Notes under the pieces: model-generated
Databases searched by the model: none
What the model was told of the DNA's origin: nothing
Seen by the model: the letters and a program-made list of their open reading frames with translations, nothing else
Program-made: the position numbers and the translations under genes
Source of the DNA: Kappaphycus alvarezii
Lineage: Eukaryota; Rhodophyta; Florideophyceae; Gigartinales; Solieriaceae
Assembly (NCBI GenBank): GCA_002205965.3
Contig: NADL03000123.1
Location: 62,001 to 126,000, forward strand
Reading direction: 5' to 3'
Length of the DNA stretch: 64,000 nt
Part shown: positions 33,701 through 46,050 of the stretch, one piece after another
Layout of the letters: every line of letters begins with the position of its first letter
Numbering within the stretch: the first letter of the stretch is position 1

Positions 33701-35361
33701 TGGAGGAGATACAATTGATGATGCCGAGCAACAGGGTCACACTCGATATCCTCGTAGGGAGAGACGTGCCCCAGATTATTACACAGCGGGGCATCAACGG
33801 CAATAAATTCATACCAAGCAGACCCAACTACAGTCACTGAGGCCATGAAGTGCGAGGATTCAGCAGCATGGACAGAGGCCATTCAAGATGAGGTAGATTC
33901 ACTTCAGCTCCATGGCTCCTGGATGTTGATGGTCGCCCGAAAGGGCTCAAGTGCTATCAACAAGGTTCAAATTTCTCGGAAATTATGATGAAAATGGTAA
34001 TGTAAGGAGGAACAAGGCCCGCCTCGTCGCTGGAGGATTTATGCAGGGGCATTCCGGTGACATTTTCGCACCCGTTGTGGACTTTATAATTGTCCGCATG
34101 TGTCTAGCTCTAGCCGTGAAGAGGGAGTACGTCTTTGAATAGCTGGATATAAGAACCGCCTTCCTACATGGGGATATCAAAGATGAATTATACGTGTTCC
34201 ACAACCAAAATTGAACCTACATACTGCATCAAATTGTTGAAACTTAAGAAAGGCTTGTATGGACTTCGGCAGGCGCCTAAATTGTTTTGTGACAGGTTTA
34301 CGACAGTTTTGAAAAGTATTGGGTTCACGTCGTTGATATCAGATGAATGCGTTTATAGAAGAGGTCCCGTATGCCTAACGCTCTCTATTTCGATGATTTT
34401 GTTATCATGAGTCCATCCAACAGCAGCACTGAAGTGTCAAAAAAGGAGCTCAGTAAGCGGTTTGATACTAAAGAACTCGGATCTCTTCACACATTTCTGG
34501 GATTAAAGTTTATCAGGGAGACCAGCGGTGCATGGATTTTACAGGGCAACCACGTGTCGAAACTACTGGAAAGGTTCGGGATGCAGGACTTTCGCCCTGT
34601 ATTTACCCCATGAGCGAGGGCGCAATGGCGGAATTGGAATTGAGCAGCGCTGCATTTGAGAAACATAAGTTTCAGGAGCTATTGGGCGCACTACTCTATA
34701 TCTCTACATGAAAAAGGACAGATATTTGCGCTGCTGTCACGCTGCTTTGTCGCAATACTTCAAGCCCTACAGAAATACTGGAAAATGGCAAAAAGGATCT
34801 TACGGTATCTTATGGTTTAAGGCTATCAGATCAGAACTCAGAGGGGCCAATGTCTTCCTGAGACGCAGACTGGGCTGGAGATTGCAGCGATCGACGATCG
34901 ATGACATGAACTGTTCTCAAACTCGTAAATACTTCTGTTGCTTGGAATTCTGTAAAAAAGCACTGTTACGTTACCAACAACTGAAGCTGAGTTTATATCT
35001 GTCAGGGAAGGGGCTAAATTAGTGTTTTGGTTGCGAAAACTCCTTGATGATCTCGATAAAACACAGGACTGAAGCACAACTATCATGCAAGGTATTCAAA
35101 GCGCTGTCGTTTGGGGCAACACTGGATTACGGAAAGCTAAGCACGTCTTCATCAGATTCAATTATGTGAAAACATCACGTGAATGCTGGCACAATCAGTA
35201 TCACGTATTGAAATACTAAAAATATGGTGGCAGGTGCGCTTACAAAACCTTTGGCAAGGGTAAGGTTTGAAAAAGAGAGGATTATGCTTGGAGTTCTACG
35301 CATGCCGCAGGACGATAAATGACTTTGCATGTCATTTGACGTGAGCCGCAAGAGGGCTAGT

Positions 35362-35518
35362 TGACCGAGCACGTGTCCAACGTCACCACTCTGTTATGTT
35401 CATACCAAGGTGGTGATTTACACATTGTCACAGGTAATAAACAATCGAGTATTCAGATCAGCACAGGCACGTATCGGTCACAAGACTATCGTTTGTAATA
35501 TTATCTGATGTTCTGCCG
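35362..35518 (+). repeat. 3' terminal repeat of Copia-1
   Basis: It is about 90 percent identical by eye to the upstream repeat and is preceded by a purine-rich CAAGAGGGC. I find no convincing target duplication. Confidence 0.7.
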
Positions 35519-38500
35519 CATAGTTCCCGTCGTGTTATCGGCCAGCTAGCCGCTAATCTCTATTCCGAAGACAAAGACAAGTTAGCTGCAGACGAAATAA
35601 CATAGGACATAATGAAATCAGATCGTCGTATAACCCGAAGAGACCAGGAGCAATCACCCACCGAAGATGGACAATCTCCTTCTACATCCGTCCTTACGCA
35701 TCGGGACAAATTGGCGTACTACATCGGCTCTAGATTCCGTGACAAGGACCAAAATTTCGGGAGACCTTGGTGAGTCATGGATGGAATATGCTGCCGAGTA
35801 CCAACAAGTTGCTCGTGACAATGGCCTCAGCGCTGCGCAGAAGAATCAATACTTTCATAACCTTCTACGTGGTGATGCTAAGAGATTTTACCTGTATCGA
35901 ATCGATAACGAAGTTAATTCTTTTACTGAGGCCATAAACCTCATTGGTAGTGAATGCAACTCCGTGGTTCGTCAAAATCGAGTGAAGAACTATCTCGGTG
36001 GACTTAGGTTATCTAAGTATACTTCTGAAGGCCTTCATGAGCTTGCAGCACTTGAAAAACTGTACAAGCTGATAACCAAGCTTTCAACGCAAGTGCCTGT
36101 TTCGCACAGGAGTGAGGCACACAAGATTGAATTTCTTAGTAATGCTACCATCGGTTATGCGTGGGCAACGGAGCCGTTAAGTAGCGTCGCTACCCATGGA
36201 CTCTCATTTCAGCAACTCTATGGAGAACTTGAAGCAGCCTTGCATCTCTCTGGGGAAGCCAAATTGGCAAAATGAGAGATAAAGTTGCAATTAGGTCTCG
36301 TAATACTTCAGATGAGGACGAAAAGGTCCCTGGGATACTCTATCAGGGACCTGGTCGCTACGCAAACCGACATCGTGGTGTCGGTGATAAACGTAGTTAC
36401 GGCCGTAGGAAGGATCCATCTGGACCACTTTCGGTCATGGGATGCTTCAATTGTGATTCCCCTGATCATATGCAAAGTTCATGCCCGCATAAGATTGACC
36501 TTGCTAAAGCCGCTCGTCGAAAAATGGAGTACATGTCGAAGAGAAATGGAAACACCCGAAATGCTCAGGTCGTATTGTTTGAATTATGTCAACAGCTCGA
36601 CTCTTTAAATGAAGCAAAAGAGGAAATGAGTCAAGAAGTACCAATATGAACAGATGTACATGTTAACGATGAAGTTGAAGAAGAAAAAACAGACTTTGAT
36701 CTCTTCGATGCACTTGTTAAGTATGTCGGAGACACAAATGATGAAAAATCTGTAGCTGACGCTACAATCAACCTTACTTCTCCTTCGGCCCCAAAAGGCA
36801 TTGAAAGGTTCAATGGAGCCTGTTTGGATACTGGAGCTCAGAGATTAGTAGGGAAGAGTCAAGCTGAGGCATACTACCGCCACATGGGAATCCCTCTAGC
36901 TCTCATTCAGTCAGCAGAAAGGTCTACAAATTTGGAGCAAACAGGAAGGAAAGCATCGGAAAAGCAAAGTTTCGAATCCCATATGGCGACAACCGTCACA
37001 TGAAGATCGTTCTGGATGTTGTAGATATTGAAATACGCTTCTTTTAGGACTCGACGTACTTGATAAGTACAAGCTTCTAGTAGACACCGTGGACAATCGT
37101 ATCAGATGCAAAGATCCTGTCTGGAGCGCACCTCTCAGTCGAAAGCTGGGCCATGCCTACTATGAATGGAACTACGAAGTTATGTATACAGAGCGAATTG
37201 AAAAGGATCCACCGACACTTTTATCACCCGCATCCGCTGAGAATATACAAAATGATGAAGCAGGCCAAGGCCAAGGATCCTCAAGCGACACCAGAGACAC
37301 TTAAGGCACTCGAAAAAGTTACTGAATCTTGTGATGTTTGTCAAAGGATTTCGAACAACCTGGTCGTTTCCCCCGTCGCACTGCCAAGCGAAGACGTATC
37401 TTTAACCGAACTGTGCTTATGGATCTTATGTACTTGGAAAGCATGCCCGTACTACACATGTTTGCAAGGATACGTTGTTCAGTGCTGCAGTATTCCTCGA
37501 TGGGAGTCGGCAAACAACGTATGGACAGTTTACGTCCGTCAATGGGTTACAAAGTACGTCGGTTACTCGAAAGAAATTCACACTGATCGTGGACCGCAAT
37601 TCGATAGTGACCGGTGGCGTCACTTGCTGCAAGCGAGTGGGATAAAACGCTTGGACTCAGGTATCGAAAGCCATAATGCTATTGGCGTCGGTGAAAAGTA
37701 CCATGACTTCCTCCGACGAATTTATCGTAAGGTACGAATGGAGCACCCAAAGATTTCGAAAGATGACTGTCTTTTCTCTTTCTGTTCATGCCATGAACAA
37801 CACTGCCGGGCCAGATGGATTGTCTCCCACTCTTCTCGTGTTTGGAATCGTTCCACAATTTCCGCTAGGATTCTCAGATCTTCCCGAGCAGCGTGAGCGA
37901 ATGAAAGCATTACAAAATGCTCGCTCTGAATGTCTAAGGCTGTTGCTTCTGCCCGCATCCGCACTGCTCTTAATCGTAACGTCCCTATTGCATCAGACCG
38001 CGAGATTAAAATTGGATCTCAAGTACTCTTCTATCGCGAAAAGTTGAAAGCATGGGAAGGCCCATACAAGGTTGTTGCAGGAGATGAAAAAATCTTTGGA
38101 TCAGTATCAATAACGAACTTAAAAGGGTTTCGATTGACAGAGTCCGTGAGTATATAACGGATCCGGATCACCAGAAAGGACAGAAAAATTGTCTGATAAT
38201 GAGCGTGACGAAATAGATACCGTCTTTGACCGAGTATTCTCGGGCATTTCTTGCAACCGTTCAAGAAAGAATGGCTGAAGTTCGGGTCAAAAAGAGGGAA
38301 ACTGATGTCTTCGAGACTCCAAGCCTAACTATATCATGGAGAAAATTCCTACTGCTGACAAAAGATCTAACTCCGCAGCATTTGAAATAGCCAAACGCAA
38401 CGAGATTCAGGGTCTTTCTGATCGCAAAGTCTGGGAAGTCGTCAATATTTCGTCTCTTCCCCCGAAGGCAAACATTATCGGTGGAAGATTTGAACTTACG

Positions 38501-40391
38501 CTAAAGAATCCAGGTACCGACCGTCAGAAGGCCAAAGCACGTTTCGTTGGACAAGGCTACAAAGATGACATGAAAGAGTTTATAGTGCATAGCTGCCCAA
38601 CGCTACGCCAAAGCTCCACCAAAATAATCCTTTCAGTATCTGCCATTCTTAATTACCGCCTCGCAATGATTGATTTCGTTCAAGCTTACCTCCAAGCGAA
38701 AGAAAAGCTAAGTCGTGATATATATCTTAAGATCCGTGAGGCAGATCGAAAGTTTTTCAACATCCGGGGAGATCAAGTACTGAAGCTGAAAAAGCCTCTT
38801 TATGGTATATGTGATTCTGGCGACTACTGGGGCGCTACTCTCGAATTTTCATCAAGAACGAACTAGGAATGCTACCACTCGACGGAGATCCATCCCTTTA
38901 CATGAAAAAAGGTACCGAGGGTACCGATGGACTTCTTGGAGCCTATGTCGATGATAATTTGTTTGCTGGAAATGAAAATTTTGATAAGCTCATTGAACTC
39001 ACAGCTCGTTCGTTTGAGTCAAAACCGGTCGAGTATGACAATCTTGAGTTCGTCGGCATCCATATTGAAACTGAAAATCGATTGATGGTCAGCGAACTTT
39101 CTACGCCCATCAACCAGACTATCTTGCCAAGCTCAGAACAATACCAAAGGATTCTACCTTTGAACTCTTTCGCTCCGTCCGAGCCGCATTCAGTTGGCTA
39201 TCACACACTCGTCGACATATGCTGTGCAGTCAATCGCGCAGCAAAGTAACCATTGAAAGTAACCATTGAAAGTTTCGGAAAGAAGGCCATAGACGAGCTT
39301 AATACTTCCATAAGCTATGTGAAAGATACCAAAGACATCCGTCTCAAATATCCCCGCTCAATTTCAACACTCTGCATATTCGTGCTTATGCAGATGCATC
39401 GTTTGCGACAAACAAGATCTCACTTCGCAGTTAGGATTCATTATTTTGCTTTGTGATGACGCAGACCGCTGCCATGTTTTGAACTATAGCAGCCGCAAGT
39501 CTCGTCGCGTCGTACGGTCTATCATGGCTGGAGAATTGTACGCATTCTCCCCGCATTTTGATGTCGCTTACATATTGAAACACGATTTGGAACTATCCTA
39601 CGCCGTAAGATACCTCTGAAAATGTTCACATACTCGAAGCAAATTTTCGATGTCATTACCCGTGCTTCGCATACAACTGAGAAACGTTTAATGATAGACA
39701 TCGCTGCTGCCCGGGAAGCCTACAACAAGTTCGAAATATCAAATGTTCGACTTATCGCTGGTGTTGCAAATCCTGCTGATGGTCTAAACCAAGCCGAATG
39801 TTTGCAAGCCCCTGCTAGATATTCTATGGACTGGAGTTGACAAAACCTTCATCGAGCAATGGATTATCCGTAAGAAGTAAGGCACACCTGCCTCGCTTTT
39901 AAAAAGGGGGGATGTTATACAGAAAGGGTGTGCGAAAGTGCCAGCGCAGCAAGCAAACGTTTTGCTGTGCAGCGCAGCACCTGTGACAGCTCAGCAGCAA
40001 TGCTTAGATATTTTATGATATTAATCTAGTACCGAATGCTACTGTAGTCCATTAGATTAGTTTTTATGGTGGACTAGTTCTACACTGCACTGTACTGTAC
40101 TTCCTACAGTGCAGACGGGCTACAAAAAAGTCCATATAAGGGCTTGCGTACCGAGTAGCGGAGCAAGTCCAAGACAAGAATCATCAGCCATCAGACAGAA
40201 GAAGTAAACACTTGTTCTTGCCGCATAAGGGGAAGCCAACCGTCGAGCACAACGGTCAGTAGTTGTGTCAGACTTTGTAAGCTCGGCTTGTAGGGCTTAC
40301 AGTAGACTTCCACCAGCAACCTTGCTGCATGCTACACGTGTCATACCTTTTCGGCTGTGATACTACACTGCCACCTGTCGAATAGGGCACA
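35519..40391 (+). mobile_element. Copia-2: Copia-class retrotransposon without a visible 5' LTR, broken
   Basis: The interior starts with a gag protein (from about 35611, with LRGDAKRFYLYRID), one CCHC knuckle (CFNCDSPDHMQSSC, about 36450), a protease-like region (CLDTGAQRLVGKSQA, about 36820), integrase zinc and core regions (37180-37900, with IHTDRGPQFDSDRW), reverse transcriptase (38340-39240, with FVQAYLQAKEKLSRDIYL and LLGAYVDDNLFAGNEN) and RNase H (39620-39840). RT and integrase differ clearly from Copia-1. A polypurine tract AAAAAGGGGGGA precedes the 3' LTR. Coding is interrupted at around eight to ten points. The 5' LTR is not in the expected place next to Copia-1. Confidence 0.8.
39913..40391 (+). 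repeat. 3' LTR of Copia-2
   Basis: It starts TGTTATACAG right after the polypurine tract. A TATA-like CCATATAAGG lies at about 40130 and is followed by the probable transcribed part. The right end is set at GAATAGGGCACA and is approximate because no second copy is available. Confidence 0.6.
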
Positions 40392-40652
40392 AGTCATCAC
40401 AGTCGCCAAGTCACCGTAGTGTGGCCCGCGATTGGACACGACCGTTTGTACAGTACGCACTGTACAACAGTAGCAAAAGTTTGTACTTACGACGACAATG
40501 CAGTAACATTACAGTACAGTACTGTACCTTTCAAATTGGGACGATGATCGCTCATTCTGTGATTTTTCCGTACCAGTGCCGGTTCGGTACTGCCGGCAGT
40601 CCCAAACTTGACGCGCAAACTACTCCCGCCATTTTAGACTAATTGTCATGCC

Positions 40653-43600
40653 GTGGATGGCTTCGATGCAATGAAGCCGCCAGCAATCTCCACCGCGAAT
40701 GCCGCCCGTCCATCATTCACCATAGTCACAAGAAAGCTTTCTGTTCTAGATGTTCATCATTCCAACACCTTGAAGCAACTGAGAACCATTGATCTTTCCA
40801 CAGGTTCTCAAGTCTGCGTCCAACTGTTTGATGAGTGGGTGGAAACGCAAGTCTCTCACGGCGATACCATTGGCATTGTCTTCACTGGCTCCAACGACCA
40901 AGGCTGTGACTGGATACCCACATTTTCCGCAGAAGGCGCGTCGCACATTGCCGGAGACACCATCGCCGTTACACGCCATGCAAACTATTTAATAGTCCAT
41001 CCAGGTACCCTTATATCCAGCACCGTTGTTGCCGACTCCTTTTACTGTCTTCGCAAGAGCGTCATTAACGCCAGAGCCCCAGTGATTATCAATCGCGGCC
41101 ATGGCATTGACTCATCCGCACTGTTCGGCTCTATGATTCACTCTATTGTGCAGACCTTGTTGGAAGCCCAGTTCAGGTCATCCTCCCGATCTTTGCAGGT
41201 GGGCACCGACGATTTTATGTTCGTCATACTTGAAACTATTGAGCAAGTCCTCAATGACTACGGCGACCAACTGTACGCAACCCATATTCCTATTTCCACA
41301 GCGCGGGAGGCCCTACATACTGCAGTCCCGCAAATCGACCGTTGGTTTTCGAGGTCATGCAGGGCCCTTGCCCACAATCCACTCACAATCCCCCTGTCCA
41401 ATCGAAACCTCATCCGCATATCACGGACGTTGCCGATATAGAGGAGTTGATCTGGAGCCCAACTTTTGGACTCAAGGGAAAGATAGATGCCTCTGTCATC
41501 TTGCCGCAAATGCTTCCGCACATGTCGTTGGCCCTCTCGAGTTGAAAACGGGATCATCATCTGGAACAGCGGGGAATTCCCATTCCGCACAGGTCATGCT
41601 CTACGCCTTGCAAATGACTGAGCGCTATCGTCGACCAGTTAAAATGGGCATGATTTCGTATTTGCGATACGATCGAAGCAAATTGCAAGCAGCAAACCCT
41701 CCGTCTGGCACTGCGGACGGCAGCATTCCCGGCGTTTATAAGCCTCCGCCGAATCTCGATGTAGAGATCAAAATGGTCATTGGAGATCGCGCCAGTGTCT
41801 CAGGATTGCTCATGCAGCGCAATAAGCTTGCGACGTTTCTTCGGATGGATAGTGTCGAAACATTTCCAGGTCTTTTACAAGATAGGGAAAGAATTTGTTC
41901 AAAGTGCTTTGTGAATCACAAGTGCATGATGCAGTTCAAGTTGCTGGAGGGTGGAACTGCAGAAAGTGCACGTAGTGGACCAGGCGAGGAGTTGTTTCTC
42001 GAAAAGACGCGGCATCTTGATCAACGACATGCGTCTACTACGCATTGTGGCGAGGCATTCTTCGCGCAGAAGAGAAGTCCGTGTTTGAGACTCAAGATGA
42101 ACTCTGGGCCATGAGCAGCTTGCAAAGAGAGTCGCTCGGCAAGTGCATTGCGGACCTGAAAATAATTGCAACGGAGACGTATTCTGACAAATTTCAACCA
42201 GGGGATTCCAATGCGAAGCGATTTCGGGTGTCATTTGAGCGCGCCTCGGCAAACGCGCCGTTAAGTACGGTTTCTATTTCAAACGGGGCTTTTGTCATTG
42301 TTTCAGCAGAACTTCAGCACTGCGATAGAGACTCTTCACACGATGTGCCAAAAACTTCTTTCACAGCAGTTACAATTGGGTTCCTTCTGTCTTTGGATGC
42401 CAAAAGGGTTCAAGTCGCTGCAGATACGGATCTGAATGGATGGGCTTCAGCCATCTTGTAGATCTCGACAAGGTCAAATGGCGCATTGATGTAAGCGAAA
42501 TGGCTTCATCGTACAATCTAGCCAAGGATGCTTTGGATGACTTAATGTGTAGTCCAGATTTGCAGCAACTTAGGGAGCTCATTATCGACGGACGGGCTCC
42601 ACGATTCGACAACAAATTGTCCGGATCTGACGATTCAAGGACATGGCTCAGCCTTAACGCTGATCAGCAGAAAGCATACGAAGCCGCCCAACGCCTGCAA
42701 GACTATCTTCTCATCCTCGGTATGCCTGGGACTGGCAAGACAACGACATTAGCTGCAATTGTCAAATCATTTGTCAACAGAGGGAAATCCGTCCTGCTGT
42801 GTTCCTACACAAATGCAGCCGTAGACAATCTTCTTCTGGCACTAGTAAGTCTTGGATGTAACGATTTCATTCGCCTGGGGAAGAACTATCGGGTCGTACA
42901 TCCAAAGATACGCCAGTATCACGAAAGCAACCTGCTGGACCGAAACATATTTGACGAAACGATTTGGGAGAAAGCGTATAGTAAACCATCTGTTGTCGCC
43001 ACAACGTGCCTTGGGAATGAATCATCCTCTTTTCGGCAGGCGGTCAAATTTCGATGTTACCGTGGTGGACGAGGCTTCTCAGATTCTGCAACCGATATGC
43101 ATTTCACCGCTAAGATTTTCGAAGGGCCCTTTCATCCTCGTCGGGGACCATTACCAGTTGCCTCCCTTGATACGGGCGCAAAACGATCGACAAAACTCTA
43201 CTATACATGCTGATGAGCAATCTGAGGGCGTGAGGCAGGGACTGAGTCATTGTTCCGACGGCTTTGCCAGCTTCACCTGACACCGTTGTTAGCCTTCGGC
43301 GGCAATATCGTATGTGCAAAGAGATTATGGACTAGGAAACCACATCGTCTACAGCGGAAACTTGATGTGCGGTACCGCAACTACGGGGGGACCGCTGAAT
43401 GTCCGCCCGGCTGCCGGGTTGGGGACCTTGGAGATGAAACTTATCGACCCTGCTCGAGCTGTGTTCTTCCTCAACACAGCGCAGTCAACACCGGTTCCAA
43501 AGTCCCGTCGTCGCGGTGCCGCAAGCAAAAGCGACGTAACAGAGACAGAGGGCGTTGTAAAAGTAACAAAATGTTTCTCACCCACGGTGTGAGTGCGGAA

Positions 43601-44039
43601 ACATTTCTATCCTAAGCCCTATCGCGCACAAGTGGAGGCGGTGTTGAAACGGTTCCGGGATGAAAACATCAAGGTATCCTCGTTTACTGTAGACCAATTT
43701 CAGGGAAAGGAGAACACTTGCGTGATTGCAAGTATCGTCAGCAATGGGCCAAATGGTGGACTGCTAAGCGACTGGAGGAGATTAAATGTGCTCATAACGA
43801 GAGCTAAGAGGAAACTCGTTCTTGTGGGATCCACCGTATCGCTTGAGAACAATGGACATACCTTGAAGAGTTTGCTGATCTATTTGCAACGAAACGACAT
43901 GGTCTATCCTTTATCACTCTTTGTAACGGTTTCAGTTTACACATCACCAGTTTCGAAACCAAGGACTGCCCCTTTTCCGGTCAGCACATGGAGTACTTAC
44001 GAATTTGTTGAGAAATCGCGCAGAGGGAGCCGATACTAG
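40653..44039 (+). CDS. DNA2: DNA2 nuclease-helicase, interrupted by frame changes
   Basis: DNA2 cleaves single-stranded flaps in Okazaki fragment processing and resects DNA ends in break repair. In order there are an N-terminal region with NYLIVHPGTLISSTVVADSF and the first iron-sulfur cysteine (FYCLRKSV); the RecB-type nuclease core with FGLKGKIDASV and PLELKTGSS; the remaining cysteines CSKCFVNHKC; and a beta-barrel (AFVIVSAELQ). The SF1 helicase follows with LILGMPGTGKTTT, SYTNAAVDNLLLAL, VTVVDEASQILQPIC, FILVGDHYQLPPLI, LRRQYRMCKEIM, FTVDQFQGKE and DWRRLNVLITRAKRKL. Frames change at least six times (for example near 41430, 42080, 42450, 43030, 43170, 43290 and 43590). No intron is obvious. 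The start is the ATG at 40653; an ATG at 40671 is also possible. The stop overlaps that of the gene on the other strand. Confidence 0.9.
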
Positions 44040-46050
44040 TCTAGTAAAAATGGCCCCGGTTGTAAGTGTTTGTGCATATTCGAATGCCAGATGGTATTGA
44101 ACCGAATTCGTTTTCCCAAGGGTGATTCGTAAGTGTCATGGGCCTCCTCCAGTTTCCAACAATATCTGCACCATTCTTGAAGGCCGCTGTTGAGGGTCAC
44201 TGGGACAATTAGCAGCGCGTTTGCTTTACTGTCCGAAAGAGCTATGTGAGAGATTTCGCGGAGAATTTCTGAAGTGTTCTTACAATGAGACATTCGCCTC
44301 TGCACGGTAATGATCAGCAGCACATCCAAAACCTCTATGAGCCCTCCATATCGCGCAAGTATAGCAACACTGCTTTTAGCGATCTGTTGCTCCCTCGCCA
44401 ACTCAAATTGCGAACGTCCGTGTCGTATGGTGTGGTCACCGAGGAGAACCGGTGACAACCAGTGAAAAATGCCCTGATGACTACCCAAGCCATTCCAATA
44501 ACAACATCGTCACAAATTTCCTCAGCACCGCGCGGCAGCCTTTCTTCGTTGATCACTCGATGGTGGCTTCGAGTCGTTTTGGGTATCAGAAATGTTGGGG
44601 GATCACTAGATTCACATGATGCATCCGCAATGGAGGTATTCGAATGATTGGTGCAATTTTTGGTGAGAGGTATCTCCGAATTGGTGAGGGTTTTCATGTG
44701 CGGTGCGCGCATATCATCAAGGGAGGAAAGACTGGGGATCTCATGCCACAAACCTGCGCGAAATGACAAAATATCTGCAGGAAATTGTTGCTTCTTGGCA
44801 CCCTCACTTATCCAGGAAAAGGCATCCAAGACGTGCGCATTGAGACCCGGTCTCCATTTTGGGGGCACTCTTTCAGTGGCGTCTGCAATAGTGGAGAGTA
44901 GTTCAATTTGATCCCCACGAGCCGTCGCTAAGCTCAGGGGTGACAAGCATGCCCAAGTCACAGAGGCTGCGTCCTCGTAGTGACCATTTTGTAGCCACTC
45001 AAAGAGTTTCTCCTTGATAGCGTTCCACTCATCGATGAGCGCCTTTTTTTCGTCAGCAGACGCCAAAGTATGGAGCTGTCCCTGATAGTAACAAAGTCGC
45101 ATGGTGTTAATGAAAGCTATTTGCAGGGTTTCATCCGTGGTGACCCATTTTTCGTGATCATCTTTTCTTCTCGGGTTCCGCAGCGGCTGTACGCCGAGTA
45201 GCATTCGCCTTGTCCCTGGAGTAGGTCAAGGCGACCGGTTCAAGGTCGAGATATCGACAGACGCGTTGGCCAAAGTTATCGCTGGCCCCGACGAGGCGAC
45301 ACAATCGGAGCACAGTTAGCGAAACATGGGCGATGGGAAACTCAAGTCGTTTTGTGTTGGTGTGACCGTAGCGATTGTGAAATGGAAACCACTGATACAA
45401 CCGGGGCCACGCATCACCGCTTGAAACATGCCATAGGGCAACCATGGTCATCTCTCTGACCGATGGTGTGATCCAGTTGCCGCCGTCTAGCTTTGCAAAT
45501 TTGGCGGCGTGAGAGCGGGCTCCCGGAGACATGACAGTGATCAGGGCGCGTATGTCACGAGGAAGAATAGGAAGTGCTATGTGCAAGCATGCTAGGGACA
45601 CTAGGGCAAAGGCATGAGTCATGGTTGATTGGCTTGGCATGAGACGAGCTTCTGTGTTGGAGACATGCTCCGCCCAAAAGGCAACAAGGAAAACAAGCAC
45701 TTGTCGCAGGTTGTGGATTTGATAGCCCGCTTTTTTGGAGCAAGCGGACTATTTCACGGACCAGGGTGACGGTGTGGCGGACTGAGAACGGGCCGTAGTT
45801 TTTGTTGCGTACCCAGGATGTCTTTTTGGCAGAGGTGATGGAGTTGGGCGCGGTGGGGCGGCGATCCTTTCACGAGTTTGGGAGGCGATTTGGGACTGGG
45901 AGAAGCGGTTGTAAAGCGCTGTACCACTGATGAATTCGTCGGTGGCTTCTTCGTGGAAGGTGGCCAGTTGCTCTCCACATACGGAGCAGATGAGACTCCC
46001 GACCCATCGGGTGAGAAATCCTGGGATCCACAGCTCGGGCATTCTGGCAT
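44036..46050 (-). CDS. probable RNA polymerase I core factor, TAF1B/RRN7 family, interrupted
   Basis: TAF1B/Rrn7 proteins are TFIIB-like factors that recruit RNA polymerase I to rDNA promoters. Reading down the minus strand, an ATG at about 46050 starts MPECPSCGSQDF, and in another frame GSLICSVCGEQLATFHEEAT completes a CxxC...CxxC zinc ribbon. A basic linker follows, then an alpha-helical region like the cyclin folds of the family (FVALVSLACLHIALPILPRD-like stretch, 45560-45620, and FPIAHVSLTVLRLCRLVGA, 45290-45350). A long helical C-terminal part (44335-45204) and a last frame to the stop at 44036 complete it. At least four frame changes occur. The zinc ribbon and the first helical region carry the assignment; a TFIIB or Brf relative is the alternative. 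Confidence 0.55.

Larger units (their letters stand above)
30622..35518 (+). mobile_element. Copia-1: LTR retrotransposon of the Ty1/Copia class, broken
   Basis: Short repeats of about 160 bp bound a Copia-order interior: gag (31450-31710), a CCHC zinc-knuckle region (about 31830-31880), protease-like region (32050-32270), GAG-pre-integrase (LWHNRLSHMNLESIKSLHRK, 32540-32650), integrase core (32740-33060), reverse transcriptase (33950-34620, with GLYGLRQAPKLFCDRF) and RNase H remains (34700-35070). Integrase before RT defines Copia. The element is heavily decayed, with well over ten interruptions, and looks considerably older than the Gypsy elements. Confidence 0.85.

Noticed and set aside
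39241-39280. Tandem AACCATTGAAAGT pair
   Set aside because: A simple two-copy duplication inside Copia-2, of no wider significance.
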